DNA of 64,000 nt from Jannaschia rubra (GTDB lineage Bacteria > Pseudomonadota > Alphaproteobacteria > Rhodobacterales > Rhodobacteraceae). The notes beneath the pieces were generated by a model that worked only from the letters and a program-made list of their open reading frames with translations, was not told where the DNA came from and made no database searches. The stretch is from the NCBI RefSeq assembly GCF_001403735.1, contig NZ_CXPG01000012.1, forward strand, positions 124,001-188,000. The letters run 5' to 3'. Shown here in pieces: positions 28,801-37,930 of the stretch; the stretch's first letter is position 1, and each line of letters starts with the position of its first letter. Both the position numbers and the translations under genes were made by a program.

Positions 28801-29275
28801 CGAGCGGCACGCCGTCTATGGCCCGGTGCGCGCCCTGCCCACGCCCGTGTTCTTCTACGGGATGCAGTCGGGCGACGAGACCCATGCCGAGATCGACCCC
28901 GGCAAGACGCTGGAGATCCGCTGCGTCGCCCGCGGCGAGACCAACCCCGACGGCGAGGTGCGGGTATTCTTCGAGCTGAACGGCCAGCCGCGGACCATTC
29001 GCGTGGCCGACCGGAGCGTGATGGCCGCGGCGGCCCGGATGCCCAAGGCCACGCCGGGAAACCCGGACCATGTGGGCGCGCCCATGCCCGGCGTGGTCGC
29101 GTCGGTCGCGGTGACGGAGGGGGCGAAGGTCCGCAAGGGCGACCTGCTGCTGACCATCGAGGCGATGAAGATGGAGACGGGCCTGCACGCCGACCGCGAC
29201 GCGACGGTCGCCGCCGTGCATGTGGCACCGGGTGCGCAGATCGACGCGAAGGATCTGCTGGTCGAATTGGGCTGA
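25835..29275 (+). CDS. pyc: Pyruvate carboxylase
   Basis: 1146 residues, full length. Biotin carboxylase domain (1-450): KILIANRGEIAIRVMRAANE, the ATP-grasp loop KASWGGGGRGMR and FFIEVNPRVQVEHTVTEE. Carboxyltransferase domain (about 530-800): DTTMRDGHQSLLATRMRS and the metal-binding HFHTHDTAG. The C-terminal biotinyl domain has the biotinylation site EAMKM. It makes oxaloacetate from pyruvate, bicarbonate and ATP for anaplerosis. The start is the ATG at 25835 with GGGAGAGG upstream; the open frame is longer but non-homologous. Confidence 0.98.
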   Translation: MAEFSKILIANRGEIAIRVMRAANEMGKKTVAVYAEEDKLSLHRFKADEAYRVGEGLGPVAAYLSIPEIIRVARASGADAIHPGYGLLSENPEFVDACTAAGIAFIGPRAETMRALGDKASARQVAIAAGVPVIPATDVLGDDMAEIRRQAEEVGYPLMLKASWGGGGRGMRPIASEEELEEKVLEGRREAEAAFGNGEGYLERMIPRARHVEVQILGDRQGNIYHLYERDCSVQRRNQKVVERAPAPYLSEAQREHICSLGKKICEHVQYECAGTVEFLMDMDTGEFFFIEVNPRVQVEHTVTEEVTGIDIVRAQILIAEGKSLMEATGVASQYDVTLDGHAVQCRVTTEDPQNNFIPDYGRITTYRSATGMGIRLDGGTAYSGAVITRYYDSLLTKVTAWARTPEAAIKRMDRALREFRIRGVSTNIPFVINLLRHPKFLSYEYSTRFIDETPELFDFPVQRDRATRILTYVADISVNGHPETEGRPRPAADIRVPRAPDLMADVPPDGTKQILEAKGPKGLADWMLGQRRLLLTDTTMRDGHQSLLATRMRSIDMVRAAPAYAANLPELFSVECWGGATFDVAYRFLQECPWQRLRDLRAAMPNLLTQMLLRASNGVGYTNYPDNVVQSFVRQAAETGIDVFRVFDSLNWVENMRVAMDAVIDTGRVCEGTLCYTGDLLDPDRAKYDLKYYVGMARALEDAGAHVLGVKDMAGLLKPAAARALFGALKEEVGIPIHFHTHDTAGIACATVLAASEAGVDAADVAMDAFSGNTSQATFGTILAALKDDPRDPGLDEGAVRRMSDYWEAVRAQYLAFESGMQAPSSEVYLHEMPGGQFTNLKAQARSMGLEDRWHEVAQMYADVNRMFGDIVKVTPSSKVVGDMALMMVAQGLTVEQVTDPDTDISFPDSVIDMMKGNLGQPPGGWPKALQKKVLKGEPPLTDRPGKHLPPVDLEAVRAELSARLEQEIDDEDLNGYLMYPKVFTDYAERHAVYGPVRALPTPVFFYGMQSGDETHAEIDPGKTLEIRCVARGETNPDGEVRVFFELNGQPRTIRVADRSVMAAAARMPKATPGNPDHVGAPMPGVVASVAVTEGAKVRKGDLLLTIEAMKMETGLHADRDATVAAVHVAPGAQIDAKDLLVELG

Positions 29276-29396
29276 CGGCGGGGGCGTTGCCGTGAATTGT
29301 ACCGGAATGGCCGCAATCCGGACACGGAAACTGCGCGGGAAGGTCGGGAGCAGACATTAACCCTTCCGCAACATGTCCTGACACCGAGCATCTGCC

Positions 29397-30110
29397 ATGC
29401 CCCTGCCCCTTGCCCCCCTTCGCCGCTTTCTGCGTGGGACCGACGGCGCGATCACCGTCGAATACGTCGTCCTGGCCGCCGGGATCACGGGCCTGTCCAT
29501 CGGGGCCTACGGCGCGGTGACGGACGGGCTGGGTGCGCTGGCCGGCACGGTCGAAGGCGAGATCAACGGCACCGCGTCCGATGGAACCGTCGGCAAGACC
29601 TATATCGAAGGTTTCCGCAGTGGCGCGGACGGCTGGAGCGGTGCGGAGGCGACCGACATGATGGGCATCGGCGAGGTGCTGGGACCCATTGGCGGATCGG
29701 GCGGCGCGCCCACCGTGTCGCGGGATTTCGTCACCGATCCGGATGCGGCCAAGGCGACGTTCCAGTTCGACCTCTATGCGATGGACAGCCTGGACCGGGA
29801 ATCGGGCGTCATCTACATCGACGGCAAGGAAGTGGGCCGCGTGACCCGCAATCACCTGAAGGGCACGACCTTCACCCCGGCGGAGGGCTTGGCGGAGCGT
29901 GGCATCATCGTGCGGGCCGAGATTGTCGACGACGACATCCAGCTGGGCGGATCGACGTCGTGGCGCGATGCGCTATCGGTCATCAGCATCAGCGTGAAGG
30001 ACCCGGGCGACACTGTGAACTTCGGCTTCGGGTCCACCGCGGACCAGGGGGTCGGGGACGAAAGCTTCGCCATCGACAATTTCGTGGCGACGGGGCTTCG
30101 GGATCTTTGA
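29397..30110 (+). CDS. Flp-type pilin fused to a beta-rich C-terminal domain (copy 1)
   Basis: 237 residues. A basic leader is followed by DGAITVEYVVLAAGITGLS, which fits the type IVb (Flp/Tad) prepilin pattern: cleavage after G, glutamate at +5 and tyrosine at +6, then a hydrophobic helix (about residues 20-40). Ordinary Flp pilins end soon after. Here about 190 more residues follow, with strand-rich and glycine-rich segments and the ending DESFAIDNFVATGL, reminiscent of LamG/jelly-roll domains. It is likely a minor pilin or pilus-borne adhesin. No tad genes are in the window. A paralog follows directly. Confidence 0.72.
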   Translation: MPLPLAPLRRFLRGTDGAITVEYVVLAAGITGLSIGAYGAVTDGLGALAGTVEGEINGTASDGTVGKTYIEGFRSGADGWSGAEATDMMGIGEVLGPIGGSGGAPTVSRDFVTDPDAAKATFQFDLYAMDSLDRESGVIYIDGKEVGRVTRNHLKGTTFTPAEGLAERGIIVRAEIVDDDIQLGGSTSWRDALSVISISVKDPGDTVNFGFGSTADQGVGDESFAIDNFVATGLRDL

Positions 30111-30329
30111 GAGATTCGGGCCGGAATGGGGCGGTGCGATTGCGCGACAGGGGGTCTGGGCACATTGCGGGTGGCCAAGGTACAGCTTGCGGAAACGGAG
30201 CCGTCCTTTGTGTCGAATTGTTCGCCGAGACCGGCCTCGCCGCCGCAATCCGGCCCCGAAATCTCCGCCGATTTGCCTGGGAGAAAGGCTAAAACTGGAC
30301 CTAACCCGAATTAGACCCGAGTTTTTGCC

Positions 30330-31058
30330 ATGCGTCCGAACCTTGCGATCCTGAAGACATTCCTCCGCGATACCTGCGGGGCGGTGACTGTCGAGTACGT
30401 GATCCTCGCCGCCGCCGTCACGGGCATGGGCATCGCCTCGACCGACGTGATCCGCAACGGTATGGGCACGCTCGCCGGGACCGTCGACGGAGAATTGCGC
30501 GGAACCTCGACCGACGAAGTGGTCGGCCTGAGCTATGCCGACAGCTTCGACAACGGCGCGAACGGTTGGTCGGGTGCGATCGCCAGCGAGATGGAAGGCG
30601 TCGGCCACGTCCTGGGGCCCATCGGCGGGTCCGGCGGGCAGCCCAGCGTGTCGCGCACCTTCGACATCGACCCCAACGCGTCCAAGGCGACGTTCGAGTT
30701 CGACCTGCTGGCCATGGACAGCCTCGATAAGGAATCCGGCATCATCTACATCGGCGGGATCGAGGTCGGAAAGGTTACGGGAGACCACGGAACGCCGACC
30801 TTCACCGCCGCCGAAGGGCTGCCCGATGGGGTCATCATCCGCGCGACGACGCTCGACAAGGATGTGCAGCTTGGCGGCAGCGACCGCTATAACGACTCGA
30901 TCACGGGCATCCAGATCTCCGTGGCGCAGGACAAGGATGCACCGCTGGGGCAGCTCACCTTCGGCTTCGGGTCGACGGCGAACCAGCACACCGACGACGA
31001 GAGCTTCGCAATCGACAACTTCCGTGCGACGGGACTGCGCGACCCAAACAAGTCCTGA
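30330..31058 (+). CDS. Flp-type pilin fused to a beta-rich C-terminal domain (copy 2)
   Basis: 242 residues. It is a tandem paralog of 29397-30110, about half identical by eye across the whole length. Shared blocks include GAVTVEYVILAA, VLGPIGGSGG, AMDSLDKESG, VQLGGS and the ending DDESFAIDNFRATGLRD. It keeps the prepilin-like G/xxxxEY motif and one hydrophobic helix. The 219-base spacer between the copies carries its own possible promoter. The leader is weaker in basic residues than in copy 1. The same role is expected: a pilus-associated surface protein. Confidence 0.72.
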   Translation: MRPNLAILKTFLRDTCGAVTVEYVILAAAVTGMGIASTDVIRNGMGTLAGTVDGELRGTSTDEVVGLSYADSFDNGANGWSGAIASEMEGVGHVLGPIGGSGGQPSVSRTFDIDPNASKATFEFDLLAMDSLDKESGIIYIGGIEVGKVTGDHGTPTFTAAEGLPDGVIIRATTLDKDVQLGGSDRYNDSITGIQISVAQDKDAPLGQLTFGFGSTANQHTDDESFAIDNFRATGLRDPNKS

Positions 31059-31091
31059 CGCGGTGCAGCCTTGTGGGGCGTCAGGCTGACG

Positions 31092-31122
31092 ACGGGGTCC
31101 GTCCTTCGGGGGCGGACCCCGT
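31092..31122 (+). terminator. Terminator after pilin copy 2
   Basis: ACGGGGTCCG and CGGACCCCGT form a 10-bp stem with an 11-base loop, then GTTT. The T-run is short, so efficiency is uncertain. Confidence 0.55.
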
Positions 31123-31222
31123 TTCGCATGGGGGGAGAAATCCTTCGGATTTACACGTCGGAGAGCCGTTTTTTCGCTTGCGGAGCGACGGCGCTTTTCC
31201 TATCTGACCTTCACCGAAGAGG

Positions 31223-31297
31223 GCGGGCGTAGCTCAGGGGTAGAGCATAACCTTGCCAAGGTTAGGGTCGGGCGTTCGAATCGCCTCGCCCGCTCCA
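31223..31297 (+). tRNA. tRNA-Gly (GCC)
   Basis: The acceptor arms GCGGGCG and CGCCCGC pair exactly. The D-arm is GCTC/GAGC, the anticodon loop is TTGCCAA (anticodon GCC) and the T-loop is TTCGAAT. CCA is encoded at the 3' end. A strong terminator follows 14 bases later. Confidence 0.97.
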
Positions 31298-31310
31298 ATT
31301 CGGAACAGAG

Positions 31311-31342
31311 AAAGACCCCCGGCCAGACGGCCGGGGGTCTTT
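31311..31342 (+). terminator. Strong hairpin terminator after tRNA-Gly
   Basis: A 14-bp stem (31311-31324 with 31329-31342) with loop AGAC includes AAAG at the base and CTTT on the other side, so it can work in both directions. It lies between the tRNA and the convergent RTX/Hint pseudogene. Confidence 0.85.
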
Positions 31343-31366
31343 CTGTTTTCGCCCTGTGCCTGTGGG

Positions 31367-32937
31367 TCAGGCGACGAGAAGCTGCGTCAGAGGCGTGCGG
31401 GACATGGGTCGGGCCGCAGGGCCATAGGCATCGGGATCGGCCCGCAGGTCGGGGCGCGCGGCGAACAGACGTTCGCGGGCGGTGGCCTCAACCCCTTTGA
31501 GACCGTAGGCGCCGGGCAGGAAGGTCTCGACCTCCGCCCCTTCAGCGAAGATGTGGTGACAGGGCGTCAGCAGGTGGAAATAGGCCACGAGACCCGGCGC
31601 CTCGGCCCGGATCCCTATGCCGTCGATCAGAGACAGGGCGGGGACGAGCACCTCCTCCTCACCGAACAGGACCTGGGCCTGCCAACCGCGCAGCAGCATC
31701 CGGTGCTGGGGCGAGACGCGCGGCGGCCGGTCGTTGCCGACGGTGCCCGCGTCGCCCGACAGGAGGTCGTCGCCGGAGCCGGCGAAGACCGTGTCGTTCC
31801 CCGCACCCGCGTCGATGTTGTCGGCATCGCCGTCGCTGGCGGTCACGTCGAAGTCAATGTCCGACAGGTGGATCGCCTGCTGCGTCGGGCTGCCGTTGTC
31901 GTAGGTGATGACGATGCGATCCACCGGACCGGCAATCGTCACCCTAACAGCGCCGTCCTGCTGGTCGGGTTTGTCGTAGTTGATCCGCGCGGTGATGGTG
32001 TTGCCCTTGGCGGAATCGTGGCCGAGCACGTCGAGATCGACCGCGACCTCGTTTGCGTCGACGTCATAGGCGCGGACCGTCACGATGTCCTGGAAGTCGT
32101 TGGCGCGGTCCTTCACGCCGTCGATGTCGTTGATGACGAAAAGGACGTTGTGGACCTCGGCGGAAGCGTCGGCGGCGCTTTCGAAGGTAAGGGTCGAGTC
32201 GGTGGCGTTGCCGTTTACAAAGAGCTTGGCGGAGGACTGTGTGGAAATGTTGCTGTCCCCGGGCGCATAGAAGGCGCCTTCCTTGGTCGAGGTGTCGGCG
32301 GCGAAAGTGGCGCCTGACGCCAGGTCGGTCGTGACCGAGACCTGAATGCCGCCGTGGGTCTGCGTGGCGCCGCCCGCCAGGTTCTGGTTGTCGGCGTATT
32401 GCGACCAGCGGAACGTCTGCTGCGTCGTGGCCGCGGTGTACTGGTCGTTCGCGTCGACGCGGTTGCCGTTCGGATCGCCGCCATAGCCGCGGTCGATCAG
32501 GTCGTCGCCCGAGATGCCCAAGACGATGCCTTCGTTGACGTCGCCGCAGCGGAACGCAACGCCCTCGCCCGCGGTGACGGAGGGGTCGTAGTCCATCGTC
32601 TCGTAGGTGCGGCCCCGCGCCAGCGGCGAGGAGGCGAGGGTCAGGCGCGCGGCGCGGTCGTTCACGCTGAACTGGACGACGCGGATGGTCCCGTCGGTGA
32701 CGGTGTCGCGGATGAGCCAGGAGTCGTCGGACTCCACGTTGGTGCCGGAGGCCGAGAAGCTGCCGATGGTGACGTCGGCCGTCGCCGTCTCTCCGGCCTA
32801 TTCGTCAGCCAGGTATCCGCGCCCGCGTCCGTCACGCGGGTCGTTCCTGTCGCGTCCGCGGGGCCGGTCCAGACGGACTGCTTGCCTTCCGTCCGCGTCG
32901 GGATGGAGCCCGGATTGACGGCATAAAGGCGGAATCG
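31367..32937 (-). pseudogene. Decayed RTX/Hint-domain secreted protein
   Basis: Three kinds of damage are visible. The N-terminal homology ([20 protein letters not shown], then SVWTGPADATGTTRVTDAG) begins about 32937 with no usable start codon. That frame breaks near 32798-32812, and the sequence continues in another frame as GETATADVTIGS after a TAG. At the other end the calcium-binding nonapeptides (AGAGNDTVFAGSGDDLLSGD) run straight into VGNDRPPRVSPQHRM. That is the second half of a Hint domain, so about the first hundred Hint residues, including the catalytic start, are missing. The long surviving frame is 31367 to about 32797. Intact relatives are type I-secreted surface proteins of Rhodobacteraceae. 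Confidence 0.75.
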
Positions 32938-33134
32938 TGGGTGGGCGGATCCTTGGTCTTGGGGCGCAGGGAATTGCCGATCCCGGACGAGTTGCAGAGA
33001 AACGGGACGAAAGAGGGGCCGCTCCGTGGCGGCTGGGCAACGTTTCGGGTGATGATGCCCCATGCCCGACGCCCTTCCCCGCCGCGCCGTTGCGCGGTAA
33101 GGGAGCGCGACCGAAGCCACCGGGGGACGCTTGG

Positions 33135-33722
33135 ATGCGCCAAGCCACGATCAGCCGCAAGACCGCCGAGACCGACATCTCGGTCACCGTCGATCTGGAC
33201 GGGACCGGAACCTACGACAACCACACCGGCGTCGGGTTCTTCGATCACATGCTGGATCAGCTGTCGCGGCACGCGCTGATCGACCTGACGGTCCGGTGCG
33301 ACGGTGACCTGCATATCGACGACCACCACACGGTCGAGGATGTCGGCATCGCGCTGGGTCAGGCTCTGAACGAGGCCATGGGCGACAAACGGGGCATCCG
33401 CCGCTACGGGGCTTGCCTGCTGCCGATGGACGATGCGCTGGTGCGGGCCGCGCTCGACCTGTCGGGGCGCCCCTGGCTGAGCTGGGAGGTCGCGATGACC
33501 GCGCCGCAGATCAAGGGTTTCGACACGGAGCTGGTGCGGGAGTTCTTCCAGGCCCTTGCCGTGCATGGCGGCATCACGCTGCATGTCGATACGCTTCGCG
33601 GCATCAATTCGCACCACATCGCGGAGGCGGCGTTCAAGGCGGTCGCGCGATCCCTGCGCGACGCGCTCGAGGTCGATCCACGCAAGGCGGATGCCATTCC
33701 GTCCACCAAGGGCAGTCTGTAA
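33135..33722 (+). CDS. hisB: Imidazoleglycerol-phosphate dehydratase
   Basis: 195 residues, the monofunctional form. It catalyses the sixth step of histidine synthesis. The two metal-binding histidine repeats are [12 protein letters not shown] with [10 protein letters not shown] and [14 protein letters not shown]. The start ATG 33135 agrees with the homologous N-terminus [15 protein letters not shown]. It is followed four bases later by hisH, so they form an operon. Confidence 0.97.
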   Translation: MRQATISRKTAETDISVTVDLDGTGTYDNHTGVGFFDHMLDQLSRHALIDLTVRCDGDLHIDDHHTVEDVGIALGQALNEAMGDKRGIRRYGACLLPMDDALVRAALDLSGRPWLSWEVAMTAPQIKGFDTELVREFFQALAVHGGITLHVDTLRGINSHHIAEAAFKAVARSLRDALEVDPRKADAIPSTKGSL

Positions 33723-33726
33723 GCCT

Positions 33727-34365
33727 GTGCTGACGGTTCTGGTCGACTACGACAGCGGCAACCTTCATTCCGCGCAAAAGGCGTTCGAGAGGATGGCCCG
33801 AGAGACCGACGCAGGGCGGATCCTCGTATCGTCGCGGCCGGAGGATGTGGCCCGTGCCGACCGGATCGTCCTGCCAGGTGACGGAGCCTTTCCGGCATGC
33901 CGGCGCGGCCTGCAGTCTTTCGACGGGCTTGAGGAGGCGCTGCTGGAGGCGGTGGGGCCGCGCGCCCGGCCGTTCCTGGGTATTTGCGTCGGGATGCAGA
34001 TGCTGGCCAGCGTCGGGCATGAGCACGAGGACATCGCGGGGTTCGACCTGATCCCCGGCGCGATCGAGCGGATCGTGCCGTCGGACACGCGGCTGAAGGT
34101 GCCCCATATGGGTTGGAACGACCTGATCGTCACCGGCGCACATCCGGTGCTGGCGGATATCGCGACGGGCGACCACGCCTATTTCGTCCATTCCTATCAG
34201 ATGGCGGTGGACCGACCGGTCGATCGTCTGGCGCATGTGGACTACGGCGGCGAGGTGACGGCGATCGTCGCGCGCGGCACCGTCATCGGCACGCAGTTCC
34301 ACCCCGAAAAGAGCCAGCGGACCGGCCTCCGCCTGATCGGCAACTTCCTGTCCTGGAAGCCCTAG
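33727..34365 (+). CDS. hisH: Imidazole glycerol phosphate synthase, glutaminase subunit
   Basis: 212 residues from a GTG start 4 bases after hisB. This is a class I glutamine amidotransferase with nucleophile cysteine in FLGICVGMQML (about residue 85) and the His/Glu pair in IGTQFHPEKSQ. It feeds ammonia to HisF, which is encoded 2.3 kb downstream. KVPHMGWNDL is a HisH signature. Confidence 0.97.
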   Translation: MLTVLVDYDSGNLHSAQKAFERMARETDAGRILVSSRPEDVARADRIVLPGDGAFPACRRGLQSFDGLEEALLEAVGPRARPFLGICVGMQMLASVGHEHEDIAGFDLIPGAIERIVPSDTRLKVPHMGWNDLIVTGAHPVLADIATGDHAYFVHSYQMAVDRPVDRLAHVDYGGEVTAIVARGTVIGTQFHPEKSQRTGLRLIGNFLSWKP

Positions 34366-34373
34366 CCCCGGCG

Positions 34374-34643
34374 TCAGGACGACGGCTCGTCCATCGGGAT
34401 GTCCTCGCCGAAGATGATGTCCTCCGGCACGGGCTCCATCGGCGGGGCGTCGAAGCTCACGTGGGTCAGGTCGGAGGCGAGAACGGTCGAGATGTTCCCC
34501 GAGGCCGCGCCGACCCCCTGCCCCGTGACCCCAAAGGTCGCCAGGGCAAGGCCGACGCCAGCCGCCATGAGGATGACCATTTCCACTGTCGCCGTCCCCC
34601 TGTCGTCCTGTGCCAGAGCGATGCCCCGCTTGAAAACATGCAT
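34374..34643 (-). CDS. Short Flp-pilin-like membrane protein (89 aa)
   Basis: The N-terminus has basic residues and then DRGTATVEMVILMAAGVGLA. This is a prepilin-like glycine, T-A-T-V-E and hydrophobic helix, similar to the two larger pilin-like proteins at 29397 and 30330. The acidic, proline-rich tail (about residues 60-89) is unlike them. It may be a Flp-like minor subunit or a TadE-like fragment. The gene is opposite to hisH and converges with it, with 8 bases between the stops. Confidence 0.65.
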   Translation of the reverse strand: MHVFKRGIALAQDDRGTATVEMVILMAAGVGLALATFGVTGQGVGAASGNISTVLASDLTHVSFDAPPMEPVPEDIIFGEDIPMDEPSS

Positions 34644-34808
34644 GTCCGGTTCCCTTCCTGCGACGCGCGCAATGCCGCGCGACGGGCGGGGAAGACGATG
34701 CGGAGCGTACGGCGACTGGGCGGGATCGGGGCCGAAAGACGACCTTTGCCACGAATTCGATTACAATTTTCTACGCCCCCGGACGGAACGCCCGGGGGAC
34801 GCCCAGGA

Positions 34809-35195
34809 TCAGCGGATCTTGACCCAGTTCTGGCGGGCGCAGATCAGCCCCCCGGCGATGCATCCCCGCAGCGCCATCTGATTGCCGTCGAGAGCGATCT
34901 TGCCCAGATAGACCTTGTCGTTCGACGGCCGCCAGACGCGACCCTCATAGGCGCCGCCGCCACGGGGCACCATCTGCTGCACGATCTGGCGGCCGAGGTT
35001 CGGCGACTGGTACTCTCCGGCGGTGTTGAAGGTCCGGCTGATGGTGCCGCAGAAGGCTTGGCCGCAGGGCGCGATGGTGACATGGGCATAGGAGCCGTCG
35101 TCGACCTGCGTCTGCCAGACGCCTTCGATCGGATCGGCCATCGCCATCCCGGCCAGGCCCGTGGCCGCCAGCAGCGTCAGGAAAAATCGTTTCAT
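34809..35195 (-). CDS. DUF2147 exported protein
   Basis: 128 residues. The signal peptide (1-20, ending AMA) is followed by the DUF2147 pattern EGVWQTQVDDGSYAHVTIAP, CGQAFCGTI and GKIALDGNQMALRGCI. The family is a small periplasmic beta-barrel related to lipocalins. Two cysteine pairs may form disulfides. Function is not known. The ATG has a purine-rich leader (AGGGAGGACACCG). Confidence 0.87.
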   Translation of the reverse strand: MKRFFLTLLAATGLAGMAMADPIEGVWQTQVDDGSYAHVTIAPCGQAFCGTISRTFNTAGEYQSPNLGRQIVQQMVPRGGGAYEGRVWRPSNDKVYLGKIALDGNQMALRGCIAGGLICARQNWVKIR

Positions 35196-35332
35196 CGGTG
35201 TCCTCCCTAAAGACTGGCGGAAGGGTGACGCGCGGTCCGGCGATCTGGCAAGACTGACGTTTCGGCATGGGCTTCACCCTCGCCCCGGTTTGCGGCAGAA
35301 CCGGCATGACGCAGACGACCCGAGGTGCCGCC

Positions 35333-36049
35333 ATGATCCTCTATCCCGCCATCGACCTGAAGGACGGTCAGGCCGTCCGCCTGCTGCACGGCGAGATGTC
35401 GTCGGCCACGGTCTTCAGCGACGATCCGGCGGCGCAGGCGCGCGCGTTTCAGGAAGCGGGCTGCGAATGGGTGCATCTGGTCGACCTGAACGGGGCGTTC
35501 GCGGGCACGCCCGTCAACGCGGCGGCGGTCGAGGCGATCCTGGCCGCGCTGGACGTGCCAGCGCAACTGGGCGGCGGCATCCGCGACATGGAGACGATCG
35601 AGAGCTGGCTGTCGCGGGGGCTGGCGCGCGTGATCCTGGGCACGGTCGCGGTCGAGACGCCGTCGCTGGTGCGCGAGGCGGCCCATGCGTTCCCCGGCCA
35701 GATCGCCGTGGGGATCGACGCGCGCAAGGGGCGCGTGGCGACGCGCGGCTGGGCGGAGGAGACCGACGTGACCGCCACGGAACTGGCCCACCGGTTCGAG
35801 GACGCGGGCGTGGCGGCCATCATCTATACCGACATCGACCGCGACGGCGCCATGGGCGGGCCCAACATCGAGGCGACGGACGCGCTGGCGCGTGCGGTGT
35901 CGGTGCCGGTGATCGCCAGCGGCGGCGTGTCGTCGCTCGACGATCTTCGGGCGTTGAAGGCGCGGGGCACCATCGCGGGCGCGATCACGGGGCGCGCGCT
36001 CTACGATGGGGCGATCGACCTGAAGGCGGCGCTGGCGGCCTTGCGCTAG
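35333..36049 (+). CDS. hisA: Phosphoribosylformimino-5-aminoimidazole carboxamide ribotide isomerase
   Basis: 238 residues, a TIM barrel. It opens with [20 protein letters not shown], where the aspartate is catalytic. It has two phosphate-binding half-barrel repeats, [12 protein letters not shown] and [15 protein letters not shown], and the second catalytic aspartate in [14 protein letters not shown]. It isomerises ProFAR to PRFAR for histidine synthesis. The upstream in-frame ATG codons precede non-homologous sequence, so 35333 is preferred. Confidence 0.97.
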   Translation: MILYPAIDLKDGQAVRLLHGEMSSATVFSDDPAAQARAFQEAGCEWVHLVDLNGAFAGTPVNAAAVEAILAALDVPAQLGGGIRDMETIESWLSRGLARVILGTVAVETPSLVREAAHAFPGQIAVGIDARKGRVATRGWAEETDVTATELAHRFEDAGVAAIIYTDIDRDGAMGGPNIEATDALARAVSVPVIASGGVSSLDDLRALKARGTIAGAITGRALYDGAIDLKAALAALR

Positions 36050-36052
36050 CCG

Positions 36053-36496
36053 CTATTCGACCGCCTTGCCGGTCAGGGTCTGCAATGCCCCCTTCATCTT
36101 TTCGACGTAGTCCGCGTCGTCGGGGATGGTCAGGTCGTCGAACATGTCGTCCATTTCGGGCCAGAGGACCTGGGTCTGCCCTTCGTCGTCGTAGACCAGT
36201 ACCCGCAAAGGCAGCATGACGCCGGCGCGCAGATCGTCCTGCATCGCCCGGGTGCCGAGTTGCGGATTGCCGAAGATCAGAAGCTGCGCAGCGGGCAGCT
36301 CCATGTCCACCGAGGCCGCCCCTTCGGCGTGATCGACGCGCGCGAAGACGGTCGCCCCCGCGCCTTCGACGGCGGCGACGAGCGCATCCATGGTGTCCGC
36401 CACAGGCTTGTCCGAAGGGATCGACTGGAAATCGGCGGCGAGGACGGGGCTGGCGAGCGCCACGGCTGCGGTGGCGGCAAGGATGGTGCGGAACAT
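36053..36496 (-). CDS. DUF302 exported protein
   Basis: 147 residues from ATG 36496. The signal peptide (1-20, ending VLAA) is followed by a DUF302 domain: [21 protein letters not shown], the conserved [14 protein letters not shown] and [17 protein letters not shown]302 proteins are small alpha/beta folds of unknown function, often periplasmic. The gene is convergent with hisA (3 bases between stops) and divergent from hisF. Confidence 0.88.
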   Translation of the reverse strand: MFRTILAATAAVALASPVLAADFQSIPSDKPVADTMDALVAAVEGAGATVFARVDHAEGAASVDMELPAAQLLIFGNPQLGTRAMQDDLRAGVMLPLRVLVYDDEGQTQVLWPEMDDMFDDLTIPDDADYVEKMKGALQTLTGKAVE

Positions 36497-36633
36497 GGGT
36501 GTCTCCTGTTTGCGGCTGTGGGAAACAGACGGACGGAGGGGCCGGTTCGTTCCGTCACAGCTCCGGCCCGGCAGGTTCCCGCCGGCTGGACGCGCCCCTT
36601 GCCACCTCGCGCAAAGCCCGCCAAACCGCATTC

Positions 36634-37395
36634 ATGCTCAAGACTCGCATCATTCCCTGCCTCGATGTGGCCGATGGCCGCGTGGTCAAGGGCGTCAACT
36701 TCGTCGACCTGATCGACGCGGGCGACCCGGTGGAATCGGCCCGCGCCTATGACGCGGCGGGCGCGGACGAGCTTTGCTTCCTCGACATCCATGCGACGCA
36801 TGAAAACCGTGGCACGATGTACGATCTCGCGACCCGGACGGCGGAGGCATGCTTCATGCCCCTGACCATCGGCGGCGGGGTGCGGACGGTGGACGACGTG
36901 CGGAACCTGCTTCTGGCGGGGGCCGACAAGGTCAGCTTCAACTCCGCCGCCGTAGCCGATCCCGATGTCCTGTCCCGCGCGGCCGACCGCTTCGGCAGCC
37001 AGTGCATCGTCTGCGCCATCGACGCGCGGACGGTGGAGGCCGGTCGATGGGAGATTTTTACCCACGGGGGGCGTCGCGCCACCGGCATCGACGCGGTGGA
37101 GTTCGCGCGATTGGCGGCGGAGCGGGGCGCGGGCGAGATCCTGCTGACGTCGATGGATCGCGACGGCACGAAGGCGGGGTTCAACCTCGCCCTGACGCGC
37201 GCCGTGTCCGATGCGGTGCCGGTGCCCGTCATCGCGTCGGGCGGTGTGGGAACGCTGGATCATCTGGTCGAGGGTGTGACCGAAGGCGGCGCATCGGCCG
37301 TGCTCGCCGCGTCGATCTTCCATTTCGGCACCTACACGATTGCCGAGGCCAAGGCTCATATGGCCGCGGCCGGCATCCCGATGCGATTGGAGTGA
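36634..37395 (+). CDS. hisF: Imidazole glycerol phosphate synthase, cyclase subunit
   Basis: 253 residues. The barrel starts [20 protein letters not shown], with a catalytic aspartate in CLDV. The phosphate loops are [12 protein letters not shown] and [12 protein letters not shown], and the second aspartate is in [14 protein letters not shown]. It works with HisH to form imidazole glycerol phosphate and AICAR. It is followed after 2 bases by hisE. Confidence 0.97.
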   Translation: MLKTRIIPCLDVADGRVVKGVNFVDLIDAGDPVESARAYDAAGADELCFLDIHATHENRGTMYDLATRTAEACFMPLTIGGGVRTVDDVRNLLLAGADKVSFNSAAVADPDVLSRAADRFGSQCIVCAIDARTVEAGRWEIFTHGGRRATGIDAVEFARLAAERGAGEILLTSMDRDGTKAGFNLALTRAVSDAVPVPVIASGGVGTLDHLVEGVTEGGASAVLAASIFHFGTYTIAEAKAHMAAAGIPMRLE

Positions 37396-37397
37396 CG

Positions 37398-37721
37398 ATG
37401 GCCGACCGACACAGCATCGACCGCCTGTGGGAAACCATCGAGGCCCGGCGCGACGCCGACCCCGAGACGAGCTGGACCGCGCGGCTGTTGTCGCTGGGGC
37501 CGGAAAAATGCGCCACAAAGTTCGGCGAGGAAGCCATCGAGGCGGTGATCGAGGCGGTAAAGGGTGATTCGGAGGCTCTGGCGCGGGAGGGGGCGGATGT
37601 TCTCTATCATTTCTGCATCATGCTCGCCGCAGGGGGCGTCACGCTGGACGACGTGATGCGGGAGCTTGACCGAAGGGAAGGCACATCCGGGCTGGTCGAG
37701 AAGGCATCGCGCGGCGGGTAA
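37398..37721 (+). CDS. hisE: Phosphoribosyl-ATP pyrophosphatase
   Basis: 107 residues, the standalone HisE (not fused to HisI). The MazG-like acidic motif is KFGEEAIEAVIEAVKG, with EGADVLYHFCIMLAA further on. It hydrolyses phosphoribosyl-ATP to phosphoribosyl-AMP. ATG 37398 follows the hisF stop almost directly, so the two are coupled. Confidence 0.96.
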   Translation: MADRHSIDRLWETIEARRDADPETSWTARLLSLGPEKCATKFGEEAIEAVIEAVKGDSEALAREGADVLYHFCIMLAAGGVTLDDVMRELDRREGTSGLVEKASRGG

Positions 37722-37930
37722 GGCCCCTGCTGCAGTGCAATGTACTCTGACATCCTCATGTCGAGCCGTGGCAGGGCTCGTCCCGGCCGCGACGGCGGGA
37801 ACCTGCAAACCGGCTTTCGATGAAAATGCCGCAAGACGACGCATCCGGTGCGGAACCGACACGCCGCCCTGCGGGTTGCCGCAATGACCAACCTGCAAAC
37901 AGGTCACCGCGACAACATCAGGAGAATAAG

